A DNA stretch of 64,000 nucleotides from Streptomyces sparsogenes (GCF_001704635.1 NZ_MAXF01000103.1:33898-97897); one strand, 5' to 3'. Positions 52,558 to 61,446 are shown, numbered from the stretch's first letter. Notes: a model not told the origin generated them from the sequence alone. Numbers and translations are program-made.

Positions 52558-53267
52558 GCGGACCTGCCCTCCGCCTCGGGGGAGTGCGGCGAACCCACCC
52601 GGCGGCCGTCCAGCAGCGCGACGGTGCGGTCGGCGAGGGTGGCCACCTCCTCGTCATGGGTGGCCAGGAGCACCGTGATGCCGTGCGAGCGGGCCGCCGT
52701 GGTCAGGGTGCGCAGCACCTGGGCGCGGTCCGTGCTGTGCAGCGGGGCGGTGGGCTCGTCGGCGAACAGCACGGCGGGCGCGGAGGCCAGCGCGCGGGCC
52801 ATCGCCACGCGCTGGCGCTGTGCCTGGGGGAGCGCGGCGGGGCGCAGGCGGGCGCACTCGCCGATGTCGAGCCGGTCCAGCCACTCGTGCGCGGTGCTCT
52901 TGGCCTCGCGCCGGCCGGTGCCGCGCAGCATCAGGGGCAGCGCGGCGTTCTCCCAGGCGGTGAGCTCGGCGATGAGCTGGGGCTCGGTGTCGATCCAGGC
53001 GAAGCGGTCGCGGCGGAGCTGTTCGCGGCCGAGTGGGGAGAGGGTGTGCACGGGGGCGCTGTTGAACCACACCTCCCCGCGGTCCGGGACGAGCAGGCCG
53101 GACAGGCATTTGAGGAGGGTGGTCTTCCCGCAGCCGCGCGGGCCGGTCACGGCCAGGATCTCGCCGTCGCGGGCGCCGAGGGAGACGCCGGCGAGGGCGG
53201 GCGACCCGCCGTAGGCGTACGTCAGGGTGCGTGCCCAGAGCACGTCGTTGTCCGGCGGAGCCACCAT
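52539..53267 (-). CDS. ABC transporter ATP-binding protein
   Basis: 242 aa. Walker A TGPRGCGKTTLLKCLSG, Walker B AVLFADEPTAPLH, H-loop LLATHDEE. The signature is LPQAQRQRVAMARAL where LSGGQ is normal, so the ATPase may be weakened. Otherwise LolD/MacB-type. The ATG at 53267 with GAGGTG seven bases upstream is preferred over the GTG three codons earlier. Forms a pair with the permease overlapping its 3' end. Confidence 0.88.
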   Translation of the reverse strand: MVAPPDNDVLWARTLTYAYGGSPALAGVSLGARDGEILAVTGPRGCGKTTLLKCLSGLLVPDRGEVWFNSAPVHTLSPLGREQLRRDRFAWIDTEPQLIAELTAWENAALPLMLRGTGRREAKSTAHEWLDRLDIGECARLRPAALPQAQRQRVAMARALASAPAVLFADEPTAPLHSTDRAQVLRTLTTAARSHGITVLLATHDEEVATLADRTVALLDGRRVGSPHSPEAEGRSACSVSA

Positions 53268-53456
53268 GCGAAGCACCTCGCCTCAGCTGCGATCGTCCGT
53301 GCGTTCCCCCGGTTGGGGGAACGACCGCAGAGCCAATGGGTCACTGGCACGGTAAGGACTCCGGCCCGTGCCCGCGCCCAGGCTCGGCGCGGGCACGCTG
53401 CCGTTTCCTCCGATCAGCCGCAATCCGGCCGGTCGGAAGGGGTGGCCCGGAGGCGC

Positions 53457-54818
53457 TCAGATCTTGGTCCACGCCTCGGTCAGGACCGCCCGCAGCACCT
53501 GCTCGATCTCGTCGAAGAGCGCCTGGTCGGCGATCAGCGGCGGCGCGAGCTGGACGACCGGGTCGCCGCGGTCGTCGGCGCGGCAGTACAGCCCGTTGTC
53601 GTACAGCGCCTTGGAGAGGTAGCCGTACAGGACGCGCTCGGTCTCCTCCGCGTCGAAGGACTCCTTGGTGGCCTTGTCCTTCACCAGCTCGATGCCGTAG
53701 AAGAAGCCGTTGCCGCGCACGTCGCCGACGATCGGCAGGTCGTGCAGCCGGCGCAGGGTGGCGAGGAAGTCGGCCTCGGTGTCCAGGACGTGCTGGTTGA
53801 GCCCCTCGCGCTCGAAGATGTCGAGGTTGGCCAGGGCCACGGCCGCCGAGACCGGGTGGCCGCCGAAGGTGTAGCCGTGCAGGAAGGTGTTGTCCTGGCG
53901 GTAGAAGGGCTCGGCGAGCCGGTCGGAGACCAGGCAGGCGCCGATGGGGGAGTAGCCGGAGGTCATGCCCTTGGCGCAGGTGATCATGTCCGGGACGTAG
54001 CCGAACTTGTCGCAGGCGAACATCGTGCCCAGCCGCCCGAAGGCGCAGATCACCTCGTCGGAGACGAGCAGCACGTCGTGGCGGTCGCAGATCTCGCGGA
54101 CCCGCTGGAAGTAGCCGGGCGGCGGCGGGAAGCAGCCGCCCGCGTTCTGCACGGGCTCCAGGAAGACCGCGGCCACCGTGTCCGGCCCCTCGAAGAGGAT
54201 CTGCTGCTCGATCTGGTCGGCGCACCAGCGGCCGAACGCCTCGGGGTCGTCGCCGAAGAGGGGGGCGCGGTAGATGTTGGTGTTGGCCACCTTGTGGGCG
54301 CCGGGGACGAGCGGCTCGAACGGGGCCTTCAGGCCCGGCAGCCCGGTGATGGACAGGGCGCCCTGCGGGGTGCCGTGGTAGGCCACGGCGCGGGATATGA
54401 CCTTGTGCTTGGTGGGCTTGCCGACGAGCTTGAAGTACTGCTTGGCCAGCTTCCAGGCGGTCTCGACCGCCTCGCCGCCGCCGGTGGTGAAGAAGACCTT
54501 GTTGAGGTCGCCGGGGGCGTAGCCGGCGAGCCGCTCGGCGAGCTCGACGGCCTTGGGGTGGGCATAGCTCCACAGCGGGAAGAAGGCGAGCTCCTGGGCC
54601 TGCTTGTACGCGGTCTCGGCGAGCTCGACGCGCCCGTGGCCCGCGTTGACGACGAAGAGCCCGGCGAGGCCGTCGATGTAGCGCTTGCCCTTGTCGTCGT
54701 AGATGTAGGCGCCCTCACCGCGCACGATGGTGGGTACGGGGGCGTTCTCGTACGACGACATGCGGGTGAAGTGCATCCACAGGTGGTCGTACGCCGTGGT
54801 GGAGAGGTCGGCGCTCAT
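53457..54818 (-). CDS. Class III omega-aminotransferase (putrescine/GABA catabolism)
   Basis: 453 aa PLP enzyme. Conserved FFTTGGGEAVETAWKLAK, YHGTPQGAL, LLVSDEVICAFGR and the PLP lysine in CAKGMTSGYSPIG; YTFGGHPVSAAVALANL near the C-terminus. It matches the Streptomyces aminotransferase of the SCO5655 type next to an Lrp regulator and an aldehyde dehydrogenase, which points to putrescine or GABA transamination. Substrate not proven by sequence. Confidence 0.9.
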   Translation of the reverse strand: MSADLSTTAYDHLWMHFTRMSSYENAPVPTIVRGEGAYIYDDKGKRYIDGLAGLFVVNAGHGRVELAETAYKQAQELAFFPLWSYAHPKAVELAERLAGYAPGDLNKVFFTTGGGEAVETAWKLAKQYFKLVGKPTKHKVISRAVAYHGTPQGALSITGLPGLKAPFEPLVPGAHKVANTNIYRAPLFGDDPEAFGRWCADQIEQQILFEGPDTVAAVFLEPVQNAGGCFPPPPGYFQRVREICDRHDVLLVSDEVICAFGRLGTMFACDKFGYVPDMITCAKGMTSGYSPIGACLVSDRLAEPFYRQDNTFLHGYTFGGHPVSAAVALANLDIFEREGLNQHVLDTEADFLATLRRLHDLPIVGDVRGNGFFYGIELVKDKATKESFDAEETERVLYGYLSKALYDNGLYCRADDRGDPVVQLAPPLIADQALFDEIEQVLRAVLTEAWTKI

Positions 54819-54820
54819 TG

Positions 54821-55303
54821 CTATCTCGTTCCCCAGGTGTAGGTCTGCTTCCGGAGCTTGAGGTAGACGAAGCTCTCGGTGGAGCGCACGCCGGGAAGCG
54901 TGCGGATCCGCTTGTTGATCACCTCGAGGAGATGGTCGTCGTCCTCGCAGACGATCTCGATGAGGAGGTCGAAGGAGCCCGCGGTGACGACCACGTATTC
55001 GACCTCGTCCATGGCGGTCAGGGCGTCGGCGACCGGGTCGAGGTCGCCCTCGACGTTGATGCCGATCATCGCCTGCCGCCGGAACCCCACGGTGAGCGGG
55101 TCGGTGACCGCGACGATCTGCATGACGCCCTGGTCGAGCAGCTTCTGCACGCGCTGCCGTACGGCCGCCTCGGACAGGCCCACGGCCTTGCCGATCGCGG
55201 CGTACGGACGGCGGCCGTCCTCCTGGAGCTGCTCGATGATCGCCAGGGAGACGGAGTCGACCGGCGGTGTGCCGTTCTTGTCAGGTGTGGCCACGGAGCC
55301 CAC
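54821..55303 (-). CDS. Lrp/AsnC-family regulator
   Basis: 160 aa. N-terminal helix-turn-helix DSVSLAIIEQLQEDGRRPYAAIGKAVGLSEAAVRQRVQKLLD and a RAM sensor domain (VADALTAMDEVEYVVVTAGSFDLLIEIVCEDDDHLLEVI). Stop is two bases from the aminotransferase ATG, so the two are cotranscribed; it faces the aldehyde dehydrogenase and likely regulates both directions. GTG start. Confidence 0.93.
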   Translation of the reverse strand: MGSVATPDKNGTPPVDSVSLAIIEQLQEDGRRPYAAIGKAVGLSEAAVRQRVQKLLDQGVMQIVAVTDPLTVGFRRQAMIGINVEGDLDPVADALTAMDEVEYVVVTAGSFDLLIEIVCEDDDHLLEVINKRIRTLPGVRSTESFVYLKLRKQTYTWGTR

Positions 55304-55472
55304 TGTGCACGAGCCTCAGCCGTCTCGCAACCCTTATTCGATGAAATTCGTTGTCGAGAGGGTCTTATATCGCTGATTCCGTTGTTTGGGTGTGGCGGGT
55401 ATGTTGAAAGCGTCGTCATGCCGACTACTGTGGTGTCTCATCCAATGGACACCCGACAAGGAGGGGTGGCAC
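55304..55472. promoter_or_regulatory. Divergent control region, lrp-like / aldehyde dehydrogenase
   Basis: 169 bp, markedly AT-rich around 55325-55410. It includes GATGAAATTCGTTGTC (partial dyad around GAAATTC, Lrp-like) and a minus-strand -10-like TATAAG and plus-strand TATGTT. Plausible operator for the Lrp-family regulator; sites assigned by eye. Confidence 0.5.
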
Positions 55473-56927
55473 GTGACCACCGAACTGCGTCGTTTGCGCA
55501 ACTACATCGACGGGGAGTTCCGGGACGCCGCGGACGGGCGGACCACGGAGGTGGTCAACCCGGCCACGGGCGAGCCCTACGCCACCGCCCCGCTGTCCGG
55601 CCAGGCCGACGTGGACGCCGCCATGGCGGCCGCCGCGGCCGCCTTCCCGGCCTGGCGCGACCTGGTCCCGGCCGAGCGCCAGAAGGCGCTGCTCAAGATC
55701 GCCGATGCCTTCGAGGCGCGCGCCGAGGAACTCGTGGCCGTCGAGTCCGAGAACACCGGCAAGCCGCTCGCGCTCACCGCGAGCGAGGAGATCCCGCCCA
55801 TGATCGACCAGATCCGCTTCTTCGCGGGCGCGGCGCGGATGCTGGAGGGGCGCTCGGCCGGCGAGTACATGGACGGGCTGACCTCGATCATCCGGCGCGA
55901 GCCGATCGGGGTGTGCGCGCAGGTCGCGCCCTGGAACTACCCCATGATGATGGCCGTGTGGAAGTTCGCCCCGGCGCTGGCGGCGGGCAACACCGTCGTC
56001 CTCAAGCCCTCCGACACCACCCCCGCCTCCACCGTGCTGATCGCGGAGATCATCGGCGAGGTGCTCACCGAGCTGGGCCACCCCCGCGGCGTCTTCAACG
56101 TCATCTGCGGCGACCGCGAGACCGGCCGGCTGATGGTCGAGCACTCCGTGCCCGCCATGGCCTCCATCACCGGCTCCGTCCGGGCTGGCATGCAGGTCGC
56201 CGAGAGCGCCTCGAAGGACCTCAAGCGGGTCCACCTGGAACTCGGCGGCAAGGCGCCCGTCGTGGTCTTCGAGGACACCGACATCGCCAAGGCCGTCGAG
56301 GACATCTCGGTCGCGGGCTTCTTCAACGCGGGCCAGGACTGTACGGCCGCCACCCGCGTCCTGGTCCACGAGTCCATCCACGACGAGTTCGTCGCCGCCC
56401 TGGCCAAGGCCGCCGCCGAAACCAGGACCGGCGCCCCCGACGACGAGGACGTGCTGTACGGCCCGCTCAACAACGCCAACCAGCTCGCGCAGGTCAGCGG
56501 GTTCATCGACCGGCTGCCCGCGCACGCCAAGGTCGAGGCGGGCGGCCACCGCGTCGGCGAGAAGGGCTTCTTCTACGCCCCCACCGTCGTCTCCGGGCTC
56601 AAGCAGGAGGACGAGATCATCCAGAAGGAGGTCTTCGGCCCGGTCATCACCGTCCAGACCTTCACCGACGAGGCCCAGGCCGTCTCCTACGCCAACGGCG
56701 TGGAGTACGCGCTGGCGTCCTCGGTGTGGACCAAGGACCACGCGCGCGCCATGCGGATGTCCAAGGCCCTGGACTTCGGCTGCGTCTGGATCAACACCCA
56801 CATCCCGCTGGTCGCCGAGATGCCCCACGGCGGCTTCAAGAAGTCCGGCTACGGCAAGGACCTGTCGGCGTACGGGTTCGAGGACTACACGCGCATCAAG
56901 CACGTGATGACCTCGCTGGACGGCTGA
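55473..56927 (+). CDS. Gamma-aminobutyraldehyde dehydrogenase-like aldehyde dehydrogenase
   Basis: 484 aa, NAD(P)-dependent. Catalytic Cys in GFFNAGQDCTAATR, Glu in LELGGKAPVVVFED, and QVAPWNYPMMMAVWK of the aldehyde dehydrogenases acting on aminoaldehydes. GTG at 55473 with AAGGAGGGG six bases upstream. Context (aminotransferase, Lrp, potD/potA nearby) supports conversion of putrescine-derived aldehyde to GABA. Confidence 0.93.
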   Translation: MTTELRRLRNYIDGEFRDAADGRTTEVVNPATGEPYATAPLSGQADVDAAMAAAAAAFPAWRDLVPAERQKALLKIADAFEARAEELVAVESENTGKPLALTASEEIPPMIDQIRFFAGAARMLEGRSAGEYMDGLTSIIRREPIGVCAQVAPWNYPMMMAVWKFAPALAAGNTVVLKPSDTTPASTVLIAEIIGEVLTELGHPRGVFNVICGDRETGRLMVEHSVPAMASITGSVRAGMQVAESASKDLKRVHLELGGKAPVVVFEDTDIAKAVEDISVAGFFNAGQDCTAATRVLVHESIHDEFVAALAKAAAETRTGAPDDEDVLYGPLNNANQLAQVSGFIDRLPAHAKVEAGGHRVGEKGFFYAPTVVSGLKQEDEIIQKEVFGPVITVQTFTDEAQAVSYANGVEYALASSVWTKDHARAMRMSKALDFGCVWINTHIPLVAEMPHGGFKKSGYGKDLSAYGFEDYTRIKHVMTSLDG

Positions 56928-56933
56928 CGGCGT

Positions 56934-56972
56934 ACGGCCCCGGGGCTCACCCCCCCCGTGTCCCGGGGCCGT
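56934..56972. terminator. Terminator after aldehyde dehydrogenase
   Basis: ACGGCCCCGGG pairs with CCCGGGGCCGT (11 bp) around a 17-base loop. Confidence 0.8.
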
Positions 56973-57032
56973 CCGTATCGTTGAACTGTGCGGCTGCGCG
57001 TACACACGCGCGACAGGGGAGGGAGCGGCACG

Positions 57033-57620
57033 ATGACCGTCGAATTGACCGAACGGATCGAGATGGCCGACAGCGACAAGGCTCGTTTGGACGAGATGTT
57101 CGAGCCCTTGGAGCGGATGCTCCCCGAGGGCTACCGGGCCGAGGTCGTCGAGGGGGCCATCTGCATGACGCCGCAGCGCAGGACGCACTGGAACATCATC
57201 CGAAGGGTGCTGCGGCAGTTGGAGGACCGCTTCGGTGAGGACGCCGAGATCACCTCGGACGTGCGGATCGACTTCCCCGGCTACCTCAACGGATTCTGTC
57301 CGGACCTGGCGAAGGTGGCCGAGGGAGCGGTGCGCGACGAGGACGACAGATGGTCCTACCGCGACGTGGAGTTCGTGCTGGAGGTCATCTCCCGGGGGAC
57401 GGGCCGGAACGACTACGGGCCCAAGCGGGACACCTACGCCGTCGCAGGGGTCCCGGTCTATCTGATCGCCGACCCCTACCAGCGGCAGTGCCACGTCTTC
57501 ACGGAGCCGAAGGGCGATGAGTACCGCACCCATCGGACGGTGGACTTCGGCGAGCCGATCGACCTCACCGGCACGGTCGTCGACCTGGTCATCTCGACCG
57601 AGCAGTTCCCTCACGACTGA
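57033..57620 (+). CDS. Uma2 family endonuclease-like protein
   Basis: 195 aa, DUF820/Uma2 PD-(D/E)xK fold: YRAEVVEGAICMTP, RIDFPGYLNGFCPDLAKV (catalytic D), EFVLEVISRGTGRNDYGPKRDTYAVAGVPVYLIADP (E and K). A family greatly expanded in Streptomyces, role unknown. ATG at 57033 with GGGGAGGGAG. Its end overlaps the convergent phosphodiesterase gene by 32 bp. Confidence 0.85.
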   Translation: MTVELTERIEMADSDKARLDEMFEPLERMLPEGYRAEVVEGAICMTPQRRTHWNIIRRVLRQLEDRFGEDAEITSDVRIDFPGYLNGFCPDLAKVAEGAVRDEDDRWSYRDVEFVLEVISRGTGRNDYGPKRDTYAVAGVPVYLIADPYQRQCHVFTEPKGDEYRTHRTVDFGEPIDLTGTVVDLVISTEQFPHD

Positions 57621-58302
57621 CCCGCAGCAGCGCGCACAGCGTCCCGACCCGGTTGGTCGTGATCGAGTCCACCCCGGCGCGCAGCAGCCGCGCCATCGAC
57701 CGCCGGGTGTCGGCGGTCCACGCGGAGACCAGCAGCCCGTCCGCGTGGTTGCGGGCGACCAGCTCGGGGGAGACCAGGCCGAAGCGGTAGTTGAGCCAGC
57801 GGGGGCGCAGATCGGCGAGCAGGGTCGGGCGGGGCGGGGCGAGGGTGGTCCAGGTCAGGGCGATCTCCGCGTCCGGGTCCGCGCGGCGCACCGCGCGCAG
57901 GGCGGCCAGGTTGCCGCAGTAGTAGACGCGGTCGGCCGCCCCGGACTCGCGGACCTCGGTGAGGGCACCGTGCGCGGCCGAGGCGTCGGGCAGGTCGATC
58001 ATCACGCGGGTCGAGTCGGCCGCGGCGAGGGCGTCCCGCAGCAGGGGCACGCCGCCGCCGGTCAGCCGCCGCACCTCGGCGGCGGTCAGCGCGGCGAGGG
58101 GGCGGTCGTGCCCCCACAGCCGCTTGAGGGTCGCGTCATGGAGCAGCATCGGGACGCCGTCCCGGGTCGAGCGCACGTCGATCTCCACCGCGCCGGCCCC
58201 GGCCAGCACCGCGGAGCGCACCGAGGCGAGGGTGTTCTCGCGGCACACGTACGGGTCGCCGCGGTGGCCGACCGCCGTGCAGGACGGGGCCGCCGCCGTC
58301 AT
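57589..58302 (-). CDS. Glycerophosphodiester phosphodiesterase
   Basis: 237 aa, GDPD TIM barrel: GHRGDPYVCRENTLASVR, AVEIDVRSTRDGVPMLLHDATL (metal and catalytic residues), later LLVSAWTADTRRS. The open frame continues upstream to 60831, but that part is antisense to real genes. ATG at 58302 overlaps the deaminase stop, so they are coupled. Confidence 0.9.
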   Translation of the reverse strand: MTAAAPSCTAVGHRGDPYVCRENTLASVRSAVLAGAGAVEIDVRSTRDGVPMLLHDATLKRLWGHDRPLAALTAAEVRRLTGGGVPLLRDALAAADSTRVMIDLPDASAAHGALTEVRESGAADRVYYCGNLAALRAVRRADPDAEIALTWTTLAPPRPTLLADLRPRWLNYRFGLVSPELVARNHADGLLVSAWTADTRRSMARLLRAGVDSITTNRVGTLCALLRVSREGTARSR

Positions 58303-59363
58303 CGGCCCGCGACCGCCGTGTAGGCGTCGATCTCGGCCGCGAGCCGCGCCTTGCCCTCCGGGTCGAGGAAGGACGCCTCGACCGCGTTCTTGGCGAGGGC
58401 CGCGACGCCCGCCGCGTCCAGGTCCAGCAGCCGCGCCGCCACCGCGTACTCCGTGTTGAGGTCCGTGCCGAACATCGGCGGGTCGTCGCTGTTGATGGTC
58501 ACCAGCACCCCGGCCTCGACCATCTCCCTCAGCGGGTGCTCGTCCAGCGTGGCGACCGCGCGGGTGGCGATGTTGGAGGTGGGGCAGACCTCGAGCGGGA
58601 TCCGGCGCTCGGCGAGGTGCGCCAGCAGCCTCGGGTCGCGGGTGGCGCTGGTGCCGTGGCCGACGCGCTCCGCGCGCAGCTCGGTGAGCGCGTCCCAGAT
58701 GGTCTCCGGGCCGGTGGTCTCGCCCGCGTGGGGCACGCTGTGCAGCCCGGCCGCGATGGCGCGGTCGAAGTACGGCTTGAACTGGGGGCGGGGCACGCCG
58801 ATCTCCGGGCCGCCCAGGCCGAAGCTCACCAGGCCCGCGGCGCCCAGGTCGCAGGCGATGCGGGTGGTCTCCTCGGCGGCCTCCAGGCCCGCCTCGCCGG
58901 GAATGTCGAAGCACCACCGCAGCACCGTGCCCAGCTCGGACTCCGCCGCCTTGCGGGCGTCCTCGATCGCCTCGACGAAGGCGACGTCGGGGATGCCGCG
59001 CCGGGTGGAGCTGTACGGGGTGACGGTCAGCTCGGCGTAGCGGATGTTCTGCCGGGCCATGTCGCGGGCTATCTCGTAGGTGAGCAGCCGTACGTCGTCG
59101 GCGTCGCGGACCAGGTCGACGACGGAGAGGTAGACCTCGATGAAGTGCGCGAAGTCGCGGAAGACGAAGTAGTCGGCGAGGGCCTCGGGGTCGGTGGGGA
59201 CCGCGGAGTCGGGGTGGCGGGCGGCGAGCGCGGCCACGATGCGCGGGGAGGCGGAGCCGACATGGTGGACATGCAGCTCCGCCTTGGGAAGGCCCGCGAT
59301 GAAGGTGGTCAGATCGGTCAACGAATCCTCCGGGAGGCGGCCGGCTGCGACGGTTCCGGTCAT
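58299..59363 (-). CDS. Adenosine-deaminase-family enzyme, probably 6-aminodeoxyfutalosine deaminase
   Basis: About 354 aa from ATG 59363 (an upstream ATG at 59405 is possible). Zinc amidohydrolase motifs AELHVHHVGSA (HxH), SVPHAGET and VTINSDDPPMFGTDL. The HVHHVGSA form differs from the HLHLDG type of classical ADAs and, as I recall, marks the S. avermitilis Sav2595 group shown to deaminate 6-aminodeoxyfutalosine in menaquinone biosynthesis. No other futalosine gene is in the window. Confidence 0.85.
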   Translation of the reverse strand: MTGTVAAGRLPEDSLTDLTTFIAGLPKAELHVHHVGSASPRIVAALAARHPDSAVPTDPEALADYFVFRDFAHFIEVYLSVVDLVRDADDVRLLTYEIARDMARQNIRYAELTVTPYSSTRRGIPDVAFVEAIEDARKAAESELGTVLRWCFDIPGEAGLEAAEETTRIACDLGAAGLVSFGLGGPEIGVPRPQFKPYFDRAIAAGLHSVPHAGETTGPETIWDALTELRAERVGHGTSATRDPRLLAHLAERRIPLEVCPTSNIATRAVATLDEHPLREMVEAGVLVTINSDDPPMFGTDLNTEYAVAARLLDLDAAGVAALAKNAVEASFLDPEGKARLAAEIDAYTAVAGR

Positions 59364-59430
59364 CGTAATGGGGCGTCGGCCCCGGGCCGGCGCAGGCCGT
59401 AACATGGGCGGACATCACCTGGGGGGAGAC

Positions 59431-60243
59431 ATGGGCGACCAGCCTGACCAGCCTGACCAGCCTGACCAGACGGGACAGCCGAAGGCGCCGGAGCCGCGCG
59501 AGCGCGATCCATGGGCCCCGCCGGAGCCGCGGGTGGCCCTGGACAAGCCGGCCGCCCCGGGGGCGGGCGCCCAGCCGGTGCCAGGTGCCCCGCCGGTGCC
59601 GGGAGCGCCCTTGGTCACGGGAGCACCCCCGGTCCAGCCGCCGCCCCCGCAGGCCGGGCCGGGCGCGGTGCCCCCGCCGCCCCTCGCGCCGACCGGCCCC
59701 GGCACGCCGAGCGCGTATCAGCCCCCGCCCGGGCCGTACGGGCCGGTCCCGTACCCGCCCGCCGGCTATGGGCAGCCGGGCTACGGGCAGACCGGCTATG
59801 GGCAGACCGGCTACGGCGCGACCCCGTACGGAGCGCAGCCCACCTATCCCGGGTATCCGGACCCCGGGTATCCCGCCTATGGCTACCCGGGCCCGGGCTA
59901 CGGGCCCGGGTCCTACGCCCCGGACAACGGCAACGGCACCGCCGCCATGGTGCTGGGCATCGTCGGCACCGTCCTCTTCCTCACCGTCGTCTTCGGCGTC
60001 ATCCTCGGCGTGCTCGCGATCATCTTCGGGGCGCTCGGCCGCGCCAAGGCCACGCGCGGCGAGGCGGACAACGGCGGACAGGCCCTGACCGGACTCGTCC
60101 TCGGGGTGATCGCCGTGATCGCGAGCGTGGTGATGATCTTCGTCTATATCGCGGACGAGCAGGACGACGACCCGTACGCCGCCGGACCCGGCTACACGGA
60201 GGTCGCCGCCACGCTCGTGGACTCCCCGGCCGACAGCCGCTGA
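59431..60243 (+). CDS. DUF4190 domain membrane protein with repetitive N-terminus
   Basis: 270 aa. A long Pro/Gly/Tyr/Gln-rich cytoplasmic part with (DQP) repeats (CCTGACCAG x3 at 59443-59469) and GYGQTGYGQTGYG repeats is followed by DUF4190: AAMVLGIVGTVLFLTVVFGVILGVLAIIFGALGRAKATRGEADNGGQALTGL written as a TM-loop-TM. GGGGGGAGAC precedes ATG 59431. A paralogue lies at 60932. The end overlaps the NADAR gene. Confidence 0.85.
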   Translation: MGDQPDQPDQPDQTGQPKAPEPRERDPWAPPEPRVALDKPAAPGAGAQPVPGAPPVPGAPLVTGAPPVQPPPPQAGPGAVPPPPLAPTGPGTPSAYQPPPGPYGPVPYPPAGYGQPGYGQTGYGQTGYGATPYGAQPTYPGYPDPGYPAYGYPGPGYGPGSYAPDNGNGTAAMVLGIVGTVLFLTVVFGVILGVLAIIFGALGRAKATRGEADNGGQALTGLVLGVIAVIASVVMIFVYIADEQDDDPYAAGPGYTEVAATLVDSPADSR

Positions 60244-60815
60244 CGGGCCTCCATCAACGCGAAGCCCAGCAGATTCAGCCCCCGCCAGCGGGCCGGGTCC
60301 TGCGCCCGATCGTCGTCCGCCGCCAGTCCGATGCCCCAGACGCGGTCCAGCGGGCTGGCCTCCACCAGCACCCGTGACCCCGTCCCCAGCAGATAGTCGC
60401 GCAGCCCCGGATCCGCGCCGAACTTGTGCACACTGCCCTGGACCACCAACTCGAAGCGGTGCCGCTCCCACTCCGCCTGGTCGAAGCCGCGCACCGAACG
60501 GCCCGCGTCCTTGGCCTGCTTGGGGTGGACCGCCTCCAACGCCCGCCGCTCGGCGTCCGCGTCGCCGAACAGCCGGGCCTTGCCCGCCATCATCCAGTGC
60601 TCCGCCGTCGCGTACCGCACTCCGTCGACGACGAACTCGGAGGGCCACCACTGGCTGAAGCAGCCGGGGCCCAGGCCCCCGCCGCGCGGCGGACGATGCC
60701 CCCAGAACCAGACGTACTTGAAGCGCTCGCCGCGCCCGGCCCGCTCGGTCAGCTCCGCCACCGAACGCGGCCCGCCGTCCGCCGAAACCGAATCCCTCTC
60801 CCCGTTCGTCTCCAT
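60192..60815 (-). CDS. NADAR family protein (YbiA-like)
   Basis: 207 aa from ATG 60815 (open frame continues to 60899). NADAR signatures FSQWWPSEFVVDGVRYATAEHWMMAGKARLFGD, VRGFDQAEWERHRFELV and LVEASPLDRVWGIGLAAD are strong. NADAR domains are N-glycosidases acting on ADP-ribose-linked, damaged or modified compounds. Ends 52 bp inside the opposite DUF4190 gene. No ribosome site is clear. Confidence 0.85.
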   Translation of the reverse strand: METNGERDSVSADGGPRSVAELTERAGRGERFKYVWFWGHRPPRGGGLGPGCFSQWWPSEFVVDGVRYATAEHWMMAGKARLFGDADAERRALEAVHPKQAKDAGRSVRGFDQAEWERHRFELVVQGSVHKFGADPGLRDYLLGTGSRVLVEASPLDRVWGIGLAADDDRAQDPARWRGLNLLGFALMEARQRLSAGESTSVAATSV

Positions 60816-60931
60816 GCCCGGATTCTCGCACCCGCCACCGACAGCGCTCGATGGAGCCATCGCGACGGTTGGGCCCGAAGATCGGTCAGCCCATAGCATT
60901 GCCCGGCACTTACCAGGAGGGGAGACAACCC

Positions 60932-61348
60932 ATGTCCGCTACCAACCCGCAGCCCGGCCCGTACGACCCGAACCAGTACGGCACGCCCCAACCGCCCGGC
61001 CAGCCCCCGCAGTACCCCGCCGGCGCCGGCTACCCCGCCGCGCCGCCCGTCTACCCGGGCGGCCCCACCGGGATGCCCATGCAGCAGAGCAACGGCATGG
61101 GGACCGCCGCGCTGGTGTGCGGCATCATCGGCCTGGTCTGCGGGATCACCTACTTCCTGTGGGTCTTCGCCATCGTCCTGGGCATCCTCGCGATCATCTT
61201 CGGTGCCGTCGGCAAGGGCAAGGCGAGCCGCGGCGAGGCCGGCAACGGCGGATCGGCCACCGCGGGCCTGGTCTGCGGCATCGTCGGCATGGTCATCCCG
61301 GCCATCTACCTGCTGGCGCTCGACGCCGCACTCGACTCCGTCTTCTAG
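60932..61348 (+). CDS. DUF4190 domain membrane protein (paralogue)
   Basis: 138 aa. Short Pro/Tyr/Gln-rich N-terminus (GPYDPNQYGTPQPPGQPP), then two membrane segments in the DUF4190 pattern LVCGIIGLVCGITYFLWVFAIVLGILAIIFGAVGKGKASRGEAGNGG written across the helices. ATG 60932 has AGGAGGGGAG upstream and a -10-like TAGCAT at 60894-60899. Smaller relative of the gene at 59431. Confidence 0.88.
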   Translation: MSATNPQPGPYDPNQYGTPQPPGQPPQYPAGAGYPAAPPVYPGGPTGMPMQQSNGMGTAALVCGIIGLVCGITYFLWVFAIVLGILAIIFGAVGKGKASRGEAGNGGSATAGLVCGIVGMVIPAIYLLALDAALDSVF

Positions 61349-61446
61349 CCGCCTTCCCCCCGGCTCTCCACGGCCGGAATCGGTGACGTCGGCGCCGCTC
61401 CGATGACCGAATCCGTCGCGAAACCAAAAAGCAACAACGGAATCCC

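Noticed and set aside
58303..60831. Upstream extension of the phosphodiesterase frame
   Set aside because: Only the last 237 codons show GDPD motifs; the rest is antisense to the deaminase and DUF4190 genes.
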